A stretch of DNA of 64,000 nucleotides from Cucumis sativus (taxonomy: Eukaryota; Streptophyta; Magnoliopsida; Cucurbitales; Cucurbitaceae): the NCBI RefSeq assembly GCF_000004075.3, contig NC_026657.2, forward strand, positions 39,046,732-39,110,731, given 5' to 3'. The position numbers and the translations under genes are program-made. The notes beneath the pieces are model-generated. The model saw only the letters and a program-made list of their open reading frames with translations. It was not told the DNA's origin and did not search any database. Below are positions 52,388-64,000 of this stretch, one piece after another. Numbering within the stretch: position 1 is the first letter of the stretch; every line of letters starts with the position of its first letter.

Positions 52388-55300
52388 ATGCTTGTTTCGG
52401 GAAATATAGGGCTTCAGGTCCTCTTTGTGTTTGTTGTTTTCCCAGTAATCTGCTTGGTAATACGGCGTAAATGGCGGCTTTCTGTGGCGAGGAAGGAAGA
52501 AATTAATCGTTTGTTAGTTCTGTCGTCTGAGGAGGCTTTTAGAGCTGAGATTGAGGCATCTGCTAGGTATACTTCTTCATCGTTTACTCCTCTTGGTCAC
52601 CAGTGTGCTGTCTGTTACTCTCCAACAACCACACGCTGCTCTCGGTGCAAAGCGGTTCGATATTGGTATGTTTATCATCAATCCTCGATACTTGGAACTA
52701 TGAATCATTATTTAGGGATTGAATCTATGTTATTTTTTTTACACTTTCTTTATTGCCTCACCATTTGAGTTTTAGATCGGGTCTATTTTGAAATTAATGT
52801 GTGAGAAATTGTTGCCTTCAGATTCTGGTAATATGATTCTATTGATGTTCGTCTTGAGCATATAAAGTGCTATATGCCCAGTCATTTGTTAGCTTGCCTT
52901 GTTTATCATAAGGGGAGATCGAGAAGTAACTTCTTGTCTGTAAATGTTAGTTCAGCTTTAACTTCTGGGTATAACATTGGTGTGCAGCTAAACTTTGTGA
53001 AGTGATTGGGAAAGCGTTAAGCCATAAAGGCATTTCGCCTTACCTTCTATAATCGATAACACAGTTTTGAGTATATGTGCATCTCAATATTCTCATCTTC
53101 TGAAGTTGGATTTTAAGTACAAAGACAGATAGGATGAGGAGTTCAACATCAAATTACGTAGCCTTTAATTTCTTTCCTAAGCTACTTCAACCTTCCAATT
53201 TGCACTTTTGACCAAAGAATTTTCCAGGATCCATTTCAAAGTTTTGATTATTGGTTTTCTACTTCGAATTTGTTTTGTAATAAGGTGTAATTAGTCTTTT
53301 TAGTAACCCCTTTGGTGTTTAGGGATATCTCATCTCCCTATTTGTTTTGTACTCCCATTTTAAGACAGACCTTTTTTTTTTAAACTTTTGAAATCATACC
53401 ACTTCCCAACATTAGTGTATGTTCACATTATGGCTGGAAATAGGTTTGGTCTACTGTCTTCCTGTTCCTACAACGTGTTACTTATTTTCCTGTATGGCTC
53501 AGTAATTGTGAACTTCTATGATGGGAATGGAAATGTAGCCCTGACAGTTCATTTATCAAATCATAATGATCACTTCAAAATTTTGGCTCCTTTGTAATTT
53601 AAATTTCTACAGAAGTTGAGATGCTGTTTATTACCTTTGCTTGGGTTCTCTGGTGCTTGTATGTTCTAATCAATAGTAGATAGAAAAATAATTAAGTTTA
53701 ATGTGCTGCCCCTTTTCCTCTTCTTTATCTCCTTGGACCAATTATTTAATTAGAGTTGATTGTATACTATACCAATCTTCATTATAGTTATATCAAATGT
53801 TTTGGATCTTTTTTCAGTTCTGGTAAGTGTCAAATCATACACTGGCGCCAAGGCCATAAGGAAAATTGCCACCCTCCCAATCATGCTGTTGCATCTAGCA
53901 CAGATTTCGAGACAAAAGTAACAGAACAAGATCATTATGAATCATCTACATCTGACTCATCTGCTGCATCATTTTCTGGATTCTCTAGTTCAATTCTAAG
54001 CAGTGAATCATCTGATGATACTTCTACTAGTGATAGTAGTAGTCAAATCGAACCAGAGAAATCCGATGGATATATGTCTGCTGATGCAATGCCCGACTCA
54101 CTTGAAATTACTAGAGGCATTGACATCGCTGATCAACCCAAGTCATTGACACCAATGTTTGGTAACCTCGTTGATTCCGTTGATAGTTTTCCCTCATCTA
54201 GCAAACTGAATCAGCTGAAACCCAGTGGTAGTCATGGAAAGGATTCACGTTCTTCCGTTAATTCTTCTAGTTTTGTAATTGATGGCAATCACAAAGAGTC
54301 TGTTGCAACAGTTTCTTCTGATTTTTGGGCTAGAACACTTGACCATAAGGGATCTACAACCGATTCCCTGAGTAATTCTGCCTTACCCAAGTTTAGTGGA
54401 GGCCATGGTAGGAAGTTGTCTAGTCCACCATCATTTTCATTCAGCTCATCAAATATTTTGCAAGCATGCAGCTCTGAGGGAATGAATGCATCCAACATCA
54501 CTCTTCCCGGTACCTCAGAAGATAAGAAGGGTAAAAAGCCTGTGGACGGAGAAAATTTCTCAAAAAACCACAGTATCCCTTCAAATGTGTGCAATTCTGC
54601 TGCTTCCAATAATCAAGGTCATAAAAAAACTGGTAATTTCAAGCCAGCATCAACTTCCCATGTACTTAGATCCAGGTCAACCTCAGCTGTTCGTCCACCA
54701 AATGGTTCAGGAGGAAAAACACTAGATTCTAATGTCAGCACCTCACCACCTTTGAGATGTGAAAGGTCAGCTAAAGTTGTGGTTGACAGTATTTCGAAGG
54801 TACAGAGTAAAGATGGAAATTTCTCACAGAGAAAAATTGATTCTGAATGTTGTCTACCTTCAAGTGCTGGAGGGACATCAGTTTCACTTTCACGCATCCA
54901 GTCAGGAAGAGTAGATACCATGCAGGCGACTTCTGGCATTCCCTCTCAAGTTGCATGTACTCTCAACTCTAAAAATGGCTTGAGAACGTCCATGTTGAAA
55001 GTTGTTGATCAGTTTAGAGGGTCCAAGTTGTTAAAAAACAGTCATGCTTGTACTGTCACTGAAATTCCTGGAAGGTTTAACTATAAGGTTTTGTTCTATT
55101 TACTTTTTCTTTCTCCTTTTCTTTTATGAAACTTATTTCAGACTTGAAATTAATTTTTCTATTCACTTTTAGGGGCTTTTCTCATATGATCACTTTGTTA
55201 AGCTTTATAATTGGAACAAGTTGGAATTGCAGCCAGCAGGCCTCATTAACTGTGGGAACAGGTTAGTGGTCTCTGAAATAATTATTGTTGTTCATGGGAA

Positions 55301-58139
55301 TTATCGACTATGAATCTTTTGGTTTTTGGCTGGTTATCCCTGAATACATCAGATTTCTTTTTTTATTTTCTGTGGAAGACAACCTATCTTACAATTTGTG
55401 CATTTCATTAATGAAGTGCTAGAACCTTTCTGACTTGATCTTGTATTAGTTCAACTGTTGGTACTTTCGGTTCTTACTTCTGGTTCTAGTATCTTTCTCT
55501 AAAGCATTGCCATAATAGTGAATTGAACTTACTGTTGTTATGTGACCAATACAACCTTCAGTTGCTGAGGTGTGGATTTGCTGAAATATGAAACAGGACA
55601 AAAACCAGGGCTAGATTTGATTTGTGCACCTTGTAAGGTTGTAACTGAATGCAGGCTCATCAATTCTTAGTGAATCTAGTTTTTCACGATATTTGCTTAG
55701 ATAGATACATTTAGTGCTCTATTATCTCTTTTGATTTGAGTTCTTGCGTCCTATATTTATGAAGTTTTTTTTCCTTCTTTTAACCCTTTCTTTACATTCC
55801 TGCAGCTGCTATGCTAATGTTGTACTCCAGTGCCTTGCATTCACTCCGCCTTTGACAGCTTATTTTCTCCAAGGACTTCATTCCAAATCATGTACGTTTC
55901 AGATATTGGGTTTCTTTTTTAGCAGTTTCAATTTCAAATCTTCTGATCACTATATTATACATTATGTATACTTTTATTTCTCCCAATATCAGGTGTAAAG
56001 AAGGGGTGGTGTTTTAATTGTGAGTTTGAAAGTCTAATTTTGAAAGTCAAGGAAGGGAGATCCCCATTATCTCCTGTTGGAATAATTTCTCAGTTACCTA
56101 ATATTGGTCGTCAACTTGGTAATGGGAAAGAAGAGGATGCACATGAATTTCTGAGGTGTGTAACTGAAATTTTCTTGGGTCACTCCTTCCAGATTTATCA
56201 TGTTGTAACTTCCAAATAATGTTATAAACAAAATCATATTGAGAAGGTAATATGGCAGGTATGTTATTGATACAATGCAATCTATTTGCTGTAAGGAGTA
56301 TGGTGTGAGCTCATCGGGTTCTTGGGAAGAAGAAACAACTTTGGTAGGACTTACATTTGGAGGTTACCTTTTGTCAAAGGTAAATCTGAACTTGGAACTT
56401 GGAAGTCGGATTTTTTTCTTAGAAGGAAAAACATGTTATAGTGATTAATGATATCCCATAATTATCCAAGTAAGTTGGAGCTTAGAACTCATGATTTTTC
56501 TGAATTTGATGTTTTTAACCACAAGTAGTTCATAACGCAATAGTTTGTTAGAATGTGAAGTGCACCTTTAGGCTTTAACTTTCGTCGTTTAATCAAACAG
56601 ATAAAATGCACAAGGTGCCAAGGCAGATCAGAACGGCAGGAAAGAATTATGGACCTTACAGTTGAGATAGAAGGGGACATTGGTAGACTGGATGAGGCTC
56701 TTCGAAAATTTACTAGCAAAGAAATTTTGGACGGTGACAATAAGTATTTGTGTAGCAGGTGTGCTATATTATTTGTTTTGTGGTGCTCGTAGTTTTTATT
56801 CGATCTTTTATGTATTATGATATTTTCCGTTAAGCATAACTTTCCAACTGTTCTCTTTCTTTCATGGTTTATTTACTTCTCATTAATTCCACTCATTATT
56901 GTTCAGATGCAAATCTTACGTAAGGGCAAAGAAGAAATTGAAAATACTGGAAGCTCCCAACATTCTCACTGTCGTATTAAAGCGCTTTCAGGTATGTTTT
57001 TTATTTCAATGGTTATGCTTGCTCTGAATTGAATTGCGTATATAGCTGCCATGTTTATGTGTTATATATTTGCAGTCAGGTAATTTTGGAAAGCTCAATA
57101 AGCCTATCAAGTTCCCGGAGATATTAGATCTGGCACCATTTATACGTGGAACCAGTGATAAATCGCCCATATACCGGCTTTATGGAGTGGTTGTTCATTT
57201 GGATGTTATGAATTCTTCGTTTTCGGGACACTACGTGTGCTATGTCAAGAATGCCAAAAATAAGTGGTTCAAGATTGATGATAGCACGGTATACATTTCA
57301 ATGTCACTTTTTTTCTCATTCATGGTCCTTTAAAGCTTCATTTTGGTCATTAGTTAAAAAATATCAACTTTGTTTCCTTTCATTATCACATCTCAATTCA
57401 AACCACGATACTTCTGAATGAATTTTTTACTTGCATAGCCTTCACTTTTCCTTTCACGTTTTAGTTATCATCGTGGCATTTGTTCAACAATTATTTAATT
57501 AACAAGCCAGTGGTTTGTTTCCTTCTATCACGTTTGACATTTTTACTAAGCTTTTATCTTTTCATCATTACTCTGTAATTTGCAGGTAACTCCGGTCGAC
57601 ATTGAAACCGTATTGACGAAAGGAGCCTACATGCTTCTTTACTCAAGGTAAACCGATATCCAGAACTGGTTAGATTGACATTACTTTACATCTCTTCTCT
57701 GTTCTGATTTTGTCCCCTTCATTTTAGGTGCTTGCCCAGGGCTCCTAGATTATTACGACACAGCACTGTTGCTGTCGACTCTAAGACGAGAGCAACGCAT
57801 TCAAGAACAGATGAAAGGAATACAGCAGCTAAAACCACTACCACTTCCACACGTCAGTCTTACACGAGGGATACTCCTGGTGAACCTGGAAGCATCGGCT
57901 CCATTCATTTTGGACATCCTCAGATTCATAGGATTTTTGAAGAGGACTCATCCAGTGATCATTCATCTCTCATCAGCAGTACCTCCGATGAAGGTTCCTA
58001 CAGCACGGAGAGCACTCGTGACTCCACAAGCGCCGATGAGTTATCCGATTACATATTTGGTGATCCAGGGCGTGTATGGAACACTTGGCAAAATTTTCCA
58101 AATCTAAACCCTCACGTTCATCCTCTTCATCTCTCATGA
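52388..58139 (+). CDS. UBP16: Ubiquitin-specific protease with MYND zinc finger (UBP16-like)
   Basis: Eleven exons: 52388-52665, 53818-55087, 55173-55261, 55806-55891, 55993-56155, 56259-56379, 56601-56758, 56907-56991, 57076-57288, 57586-57647 and 57728-58139, giving 978 aa. The enzyme cleaves ubiquitin from proteins. A hydrophobic segment (about 8-25) with RRKWR after it suggests an N-terminal membrane anchor. A MYND finger follows (Cys 73, 76, 84, 87, 93, 97, His106, Cys110). Residues 115-515 are Ser-rich and probably disordered. The USP domain has the Cys box GLINCGNSCYANVVLQCL (catalytic Cys547), zinc-binding pairs Cys672/675 and Cys720/723, and the His box with GHYVCYVK (His802) and WFKIDDST (Asp818/819). 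All key residues are kept. The order anchor-MYND-linker-USP matches Arabidopsis UBP16 (At4g24560). The leader holds several upstream ATGs. Confidence 0.95.
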
Positions 58140-58450
58140 ATTTGAAGCATTCCCTTCTGGCTCATCTGGACAGGTACGCATCGCCTTCTCCCGCTCGTGC
58201 AGAGCCCTACTGTGGGAATTAACGGTCTTGCAGAAGATATAAGGGAAGAGGAAGCGTCTCGTTTTTGCCATCTAACTCGAGTAGACGAGGTAGAAATATA
58301 TAGTAACTAGTAGTAGTAGCAGCAGGCAGGTAGTAGTAATAGTTCGGAAACTAACACTGACCATGTAGGTTATAACAATGTAAAGTCTTAGTGTATCTAT
58401 TAGAAAAATCAACCCAAGAAAATATACTGAATTATTTTAACTGTTATATA
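58140..58450 (+). other. Probable 3' untranslated region of the UBP16-like gene
   Basis: A mixed-composition stretch with a GTA-rich triplet run (GTAGTAGTAG near 58309) follows the stop. AT-rich DNA starts at about 58430. Confidence 0.4.
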
Positions 58451-59646
58451 CATTGAGTTAGAAATTGGTAAATAAGAGTTGAAGCAATGCTACTCTTTTT
58501 AATTTATGCATTTAGTATATGAGTGGCATCATATATATATTGAGGGAAAACAGTGTACTTTTTGAGGTTAATAATAATAATATAATTGTAGAAATTGGGG
58601 AAATAGTTAAATACATTTAGGAGTCTTCTACTACTTAGCTCATTTTTGGCTCAATGTAATAGCAGAAAAATCAATCATCAAGTAAAAATTCAAACAGAAA
58701 AGGAGTCTTTAAAATTAGTTTATTGATTTTATTGAGTTAAATAAAATATCAAGAAAAGGTTGAGTGATTGTTTTTAATTTCATATTTCAATACTAAGTTA
58801 ATAATTAAATAAAAATGTTGGAATTATGAAAATACTTCGTTTAAAGAAAATAAATATCACTACCATTAGTTTCTTCTTTCATTCTTTTAATAGAAAGTAT
58901 TAGTACTTTATGATCAACTTTTTAGAAAAACTTTTGAAATATTCTTATTGTTTAGGGTTTAGGATTTAGTTTTAGTTTAAAAGTTAAATGAGACTATTTT
59001 TAGCTTAAAAGTACTAATGCTTTTCATATGAAATAAATGTTAATAAGGATATATTTTTAAAACTTTTTAAGGTTGAAAGATAAATCAAAATTAATATATT
59101 TTAGAACTATTTTAAAATATAATAAAATTTATCAAAGTTTAATATATATTTTGTATAATTTACTCAAAACGATATATGGTAGCGTTTAATAAGCGGAAAC
59201 TTTGAATTTCAATTGAAAGACATTCGACTAAGAATATTCTTAGTGGAAATCCAATCTATCTTATTTTTCTTTTTCTTTGTTTGTTTTTAATAAACTTTTT
59301 AAACCTAAATTTAATTTAATTAAAAGTGGAAAACAATCCCAAAAACCTACGAGAGAAATGTCAAAATTGTACCAACTTTAATTTCCATTATTTGCTTCAT
59401 TCTGGTTTAACAATTTTCCCCTATTTTAAAACAAATTTTATTGTTTAATAATTGAATGAATAATATGCATTAACTAATGGAATGTTACATTACATTTGTG
59501 AAAAGAGAAAGAAAAACTTAATGTTAAAGGAATATCTGCCTAACAAAAAGAAGATTTACGAATTGAATTGACATTTTGGTCAATAAAAGAGGCTCCAAAT
59601 AATCCCACTTTTTTCTTCTCTAAATCTCATGCTTAGATCTAATCAT

Positions 59647-59651
<5 letters not shown>

Positions 59652-59720
<69 letters not shown>
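59652..59720. repeat. (TA)n microsatellite, 69 bases
   Basis: An uninterrupted alternation of A and T covers these positions. Runs of this type vary quickly in length between individuals. Confidence 0.97.
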
Positions 59721-59725
<5 letters not shown>

Positions 59726-59817
59726 TATTTTGTTTTTATGTTGAAAGCTGGACATATTTAAATTTTCTTTTCTCCCCTAATCTAATCGAGATTTACTCCA
59801 TCGACCATTATACTTTT

Positions 59818-60050
59818 TGAAAAAATTGTTAAAAATAGCAAATTTGATAAAATATTTACCACGAATAACAAAATTTTTAGATTATATCCGTAATAGATAT
59901 TGATAGCTAGATATACTTATGTTAGTGACATCGATAGCTAGTGATGGAAGCCTATCAATTTTTATCATTGATAGAATTCAAAATTTTGTTATAGTTCGTA
60001 AATATTTTAATTTATTTTGCTATTTAAAAAATGCTCCTACTTTTTTAAAT
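59818..60050. mobile_element. Palindromic MITE-like element (TAGCAAA...ATATTTAC type)
   Basis: The left arm reads AATAGCAAATTTGATAAAAT, ATTTACCACGAATAACAAAA. The right arm, on the other strand, reads AATAGCAAAATAAATTAAAA, ATTTACGAACTATAACAAAA. The arms extend about 60-70 bases with mismatches. The centre carries GATAGCTAGA and TATCATTGATAG words. Related fragments occur many times in the window. Confidence 0.6.
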
Positions 60051-60529
60051 ATTTTTACAAACTATAATATTAAATTAAAGGATCATTTTTAAATATAGAA
60101 TCCATTTGTATGGTGATTAAACTCTATGAAAAGACCATTACAAACATTGAGAAAACGAGTCTAAATCATTTCAAATGTGTCTGAGATAAGAGTAGAGTTG
60201 TAAATTCGGGATAATTGTTAACTCTAAATCCTTGAAATAGTAATAAGCCATAAAGTTGATGTTTTTAAATTGTGGGAGTCAAGATTTCATTGGAAGATAG
60301 TTCACAACTATGCCCTCCAAGTACTTCGACGAACACTCTCTCCTAGTAATTATAAGATAGAGCGAGGACTTAAAAAGAAAATAAATAATAAATGAAAATA
60401 GTTAAAATGTTAACTGTCGACACATAACACATGGAGAATTATTTTCCTTCCATCTTAATTAAAAGAATCTTTGTTTAGGTTTCTAGAGGGCCTACTCTCT
60501 TGTGAAACGTGACACTTGAACAAGTGTGA

Positions 60530-60770
60530 TAGTTGCAAATATAATAATTAGATTTAATATAATTAAGTATATAGTAAAATTTAAAAAAAATTGTAAATAT
60601 AATAAAATCTGTCAAAGTCTATCACTGATAGACTATGTTGCAAATATTGGTTTATCACTACTTATATACCATAAGAGTTTATTAGACGTCATAGAAGTCT
60701 ATCACAATTTTTTTTAAATGTTGTTATATATTTAATTATTATTTCTAAAATTGTTACCTATTATAATTAT
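60530..60770. repeat. Dispersed TCTATCA-type repeat, second copy
   Basis: It parallels 47480-47720 word by word: AATTAAGTATATA, then GTAAATATA, then GTCAAAGTCTATCA, then CATAAGAGT and AGAAGTCTA, ending with GTTATATA and TTAATTAT. The two copies differ by many substitutions, so both are old. Confidence 0.55.
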
Positions 60771-62039
60771 CCTTAAAAATTGGAGAGATTTTCTTTTTGT
60801 TCAATATTTTTAGATGTCGATCATACTTAATTTACAAGTCATTTGGCACTAGATAAAAGAAAAACGTTGAGTTGGTAATTATTATAGGAGGAAGTAATTG
60901 GAGGAGTAGACGAGAATAACAAGGTGAACCAGATGATTGAGTTGGTTTTTTTAGTACAACTACTTTTGAAGATGTGAAATTGAACTTTCGATCTTTTAAG
61001 AAAGAAAGCTAGGTTAATTATCGTTAAAATATTATGTTCAATTTGACCTATAAAAGTCGTGGCTAATTATGATTTGACTTCTAATCTTTTTTAGTCTATG
61101 AATTTTTAAATTTTAGTCTCTAAATTAAGTTCATGTGTTCTTTAGTTATGAAATTATTGGTTTCTTTAGTGCAAATTGGGGGTGAGGGAATTTGGATCAT
61201 CAATTCTCAATATCTACGAGATCCCATTATAACCTTTGAATACTTAAAAAACTTTTTGATACTTCGCTAAATTAACCTAATAAAAATAAATAAATTAAAG
61301 ATTTAGAAGGTAAACGTATAATTGGATGTAACGATGGAATAAGATTGGAGAAGGTAACAAAATAGAAATAGTTGAAACTTGTCCATACCCATTTGATATA
61401 TAATTCCAAAGAAGTTGTGATGAGAGGTATTGACCTTTTGGAAGCAAGTTGGAAGAATGGTAATGATAATGTCCCAAGTGATTTCCATAGATGGAATTTT
61501 GCAATGCAAGAGGATAACAATTTTAACTTTGCCTCTTTTTCTTTTATTTTTCTTTTGGTCCAAAGTTTAAATGCAATCCAACCTCTCATCTTACCTTCAA
61601 TTATCACTTTTTATTTTTTATTTTATTTTTGAAATGACATCAACACTTTGCCTATTTTTGTTTTGGATGAAAATAGCCATTTTTTCTTTAAAAAATTAAT
61701 AGTTAACAACGAAAATATTCGTAACAGTATAGTAAATTTTCAAATTCCATCCATTATGAACATCAATAGACTTTTATCACTTTCTACTAACGTCACTGAT
61801 AGACACAGATAGAAGTTTATCAATGTAGTATTGATAGTAAAATTTTGTAAGTATTTCGGTTCAATTTGGTGTGTTTGAATATGCTTAATTATCTTCCTTT
61901 TCTATCTTTTTTTTTTTTTGTTGAAGAATGAAGATTTGAACTTCAAGATAGTTCTATTAGGGTAAACTAAAATATGTTTGTCGATAGTTTTGTTAAAAAA
62001 ATCCTTGTTTTGTTTAATTAGTATTGTATTAAAAAGTGA

Positions 62040-62310
62040 GGACGTTTGGGACAAAGATTATCTATGATTATAATAACCACCTCGTGCTACGGTAAATACT
62101 ATTTAAAACTCTACAATTAGCTACATTTAATACTATTTTAAAACTCTCAATTTGTTACGTGTTTACTGTTTACTATTTTCTTATCAAACTAAAATATTCT
62201 ACACACTAAACACATACTATTATAACTCAAACTAAAATAATCTACACCTTAAACACAAACTATTCTAATCAAACTATAATAATTCACTTCTTGCTCCAAA
62301 CGCTCCGTCC
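62040..62310. mobile_element. MITE-like element with GTTTGG ends
   Basis: The left end reads GGACGTTTGGGACAAAGA. The right end, on the other strand, reads GGACGGAGCGTTTGGAGCA and continues AGAAGTGAATTATTATAG. Ends with GCGTTTGG and a following TTATTATAA-type word are familiar from Tourist/Harbinger-like MITEs of eudicots. It is 271 bp and non-coding. Confidence 0.6.
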
Positions 62311-62958
62311 CTAAAAGGTTCTAAATGCAACGTTTTCTTAAATTTATTTGATAATAGTTTTCGAAATCGGGTTTTGATTTATGTTAGAGTTAATTAATTT
62401 ATTAACAAGTTATATGTTAAGAAACTTCGTATAGTTATTATGTTGTAATATTATATAATTTACAATACATTACATAATACATATTTGAGGTCAAGCAACA
62501 CTTGTATATACTCAAGACGAAGAGGTTTTAGGTTTAAATTTTCATCCCTGATTTACACTAACGTTTTTGTAAAAAGAGAAAAAGTCCATTGATTATTTTT
62601 AGAATTGGAATATTTTTGGACCCATATTTATTAAACTTAATAAATAAATAAACATATAAAAGAGATTTGTCTAAAAAAACTTAAACATATTGAAGTAAAA
62701 GTAGACAAACATTAGTGTGCATTGGTCATCTAAGGGATACTCAATCAATTGGTTTTAAAAGAAAAACTACTTTATTTAGATATTATTTTACTCTCTTTTT
62801 TTTGTTTTCTATTATTGAAATTTATATTTATTTTCTCTACACTATTCAATTTTTGTTTCTCACGTTGAAATTGATGCTAATTATTCAATTATAATTTTCA
62901 ATTTTGTTAATTAAAAGAAATATTTGAATTTCTAATCATTTTAAAACAAGAAGTTTTT

Positions 62959-63068
62959 AAAAAACTAATTTAAATAGTTTACACTTTTTTGTTTTATTTA
63001 ATATATATATTAGAAAAAACTACTTTAAATAGTTTACACTTTTTTGTTTTATTTAATATATATATTAG
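62959..63068. repeat. Tandem duplication, 2 x 55 bp
   Basis: Units 62959-63013 and 63014-63068 differ at one base (TAAT against TACT near the start). Both contain TTTAAATAGTTTACACTTTT and end ATATATATATTAG. Confidence 0.95.
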
Positions 63069-64000
63069 TAGAAAATAGTTAATAAAATATAGTGAAATTC
63101 GATTTACAAGCTTCGTATTCAAAAACCAAAAACCAAGAGTGGTTGTGGTTAAGTTTCATGGGATAGGAGTTACGTAAAAAAAATTTGTGTTATCTCTATT
63201 TATTGTTTGTCACATCAGTATGCTTATAAAATAGGTACGAGTCTCACCGAATAGTAAATACCATAACTCACTCATGCCCCAATCCAAATAGGCCCAAACA
63301 ATAATTTGGAATGAGTTGTTTGGTTCAATCCAAGGTCGAGACTAACCTTAGCAAAGTTCCAAAAACACGGTCTGCCCTAGCCTAAGAATTACTTCAAGGA
63401 ATAAATCTAAAGCAATTGGAAAACCCTAATGAGAGAGTCTCGGATTCAACTACACCTATAAATACACTAAAATAACTTCAAGGAAAGTTGGTCTATTTCT
63501 ACTACTCTAAGTCTCAACACTTACTTAAGTATATGTGGTAGGGACCTATATGCATATCTTTTCATTTAGCATGTCACATTCTTTCTTTAGTTACAAATTT
63601 ATCATCGTATCTACGTGAATACCAAATACGTTTCGTATCAACAAGAGAAGAAAGAAAGTATAGATGGTTTTTACAAAGATAGACTATGTCCAAATACTTC
63701 ATCTAAGAAACCATCAAATGCATGCTAATAAATTACACACACAAAGTTCATCTTTTGATCTCTTAGTACAATCAACAACTTTTCCCCACAAGTTGAAAGT
63801 TCTTATAATGATTTATTCAAACCTCACATTTCATCACACCATTGTATTAAACATATTCTCCATTAGTAACTATATATCAGTTAACAATTTACTAACAAAA
63901 AGTGAAGCTTAATATATATAACTAAACAAATTTAGATGTCAAAGTCTCCATTCAAAGGTAAAAAATTTGAATCTTCATCTCTACTTTATATATTAACTTT

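Larger units (their letters stand above)
58451..64000. other. Right-hand intergenic region, no gene seen
   Basis: It holds a 69-base TA run, a palindromic element (59818-60050), a TCTATCA-type copy (60530-60770), another worn copy (61690-61870), a Harbinger-like MITE (62040-62310) and a 55-bp tandem duplication (62959-63068). A stretch at 63220-63650 with a TATA-like word could be an LTR relic, but has no partner in the window. The frames at 61272-61632 on both strands show no family features. Confidence 0.55.

Noticed and set aside
54289..54956. Minus-strand frames inside UBP16 exon 2
   Set aside because: They are shadows of the long Ser-rich coding exon on the plus strand.
61272..61632. 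Overlapping open frames on both strands
   Set aside because: No motif is seen in any of them and they end in low-complexity T-rich sequence.
63220..63660. Possible solo LTR with a TATA-like word (TATAAATACAC)
   Set aside because: I found no TG...CA ends, target duplication, primer-binding site or partner LTR in the window.

Overview
This window is nuclear DNA from a flowering plant (a eudicot). The genes have many introns with GT-AG borders and AT-rich introns, and the intergenic DNA is full of small foldback elements, SINE-like copies and worn LINE ends. Protein wording and the repeat types suggest a cucurbit (Cucumis, Benincasa or similar). That placement is an inference from memory, not from a search.

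I rebuilt eight protein-coding genes by joining exons by eye; the exon lengths keep frame in every case. From left to right: (1) the 5' part of an ASG2/WDTC1-type WD40 gene on the minus strand, about 686-4901, running off the left edge; (2) a four-exon 14-3-3 gene, minus, 9811-13236, 252 aa; (3) a single-exon P-class PPR gene, plus, 15348-16862, the likely At5g18475 orthologue; (4) a five-exon small J-domain protein, minus, 18512-21542, 137 aa; (5) a 23-exon gene for a 1250-aa C2-like protein, plus, 27512-36707, related to At4g24610/At5g65440; (6) a two-exon PMEI-pectinesterase, minus, 38335-40996, 565 aa; (7) an intronless DUF7870 membrane protein, plus, 44381-45316, 311 aa; (8) an 11-exon ubiquitin-specific protease, UBP16 type with a MYND finger, plus, 52388-58139, 978 aa.

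The genes do not form a pathway. They are ordinary housekeeping, regulatory, organelle and cell-wall genes, each with its own promoter. Genes 5 and 8 recall a neighbourhood on Arabidopsis chromosome 4 (At4g24560 and At4g24610), so part of the window is probably an old syntenic block.

The gene-free stretches (about 5.05-9.8, 13.3-14.8, 16.95-18.5, 21.75-27.2, 37.1-38.3, 41.05-43.85, 45.7-51.95 and 58.45-64 kb) hold no gene I can support. They carry MITE-like foldbacks, tandem repeats, microsatellites and one LINE fragment. Introns carry three further LINE 3' fragments, one with a clear 17-bp target duplication, and two SINE-like copies. I saw no rRNA, convincing tRNA, CRISPR array, organelle insertion or intact mobile element. 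I did not find a clearly new biological system. The most useful leads are the large uncharacterised C2-like gene, the DUF7870 protein, the 14-3-3 subgroup lacking the usual interface serine, the triple TGGGCC promoter motif and the retroelement pattern in introns.
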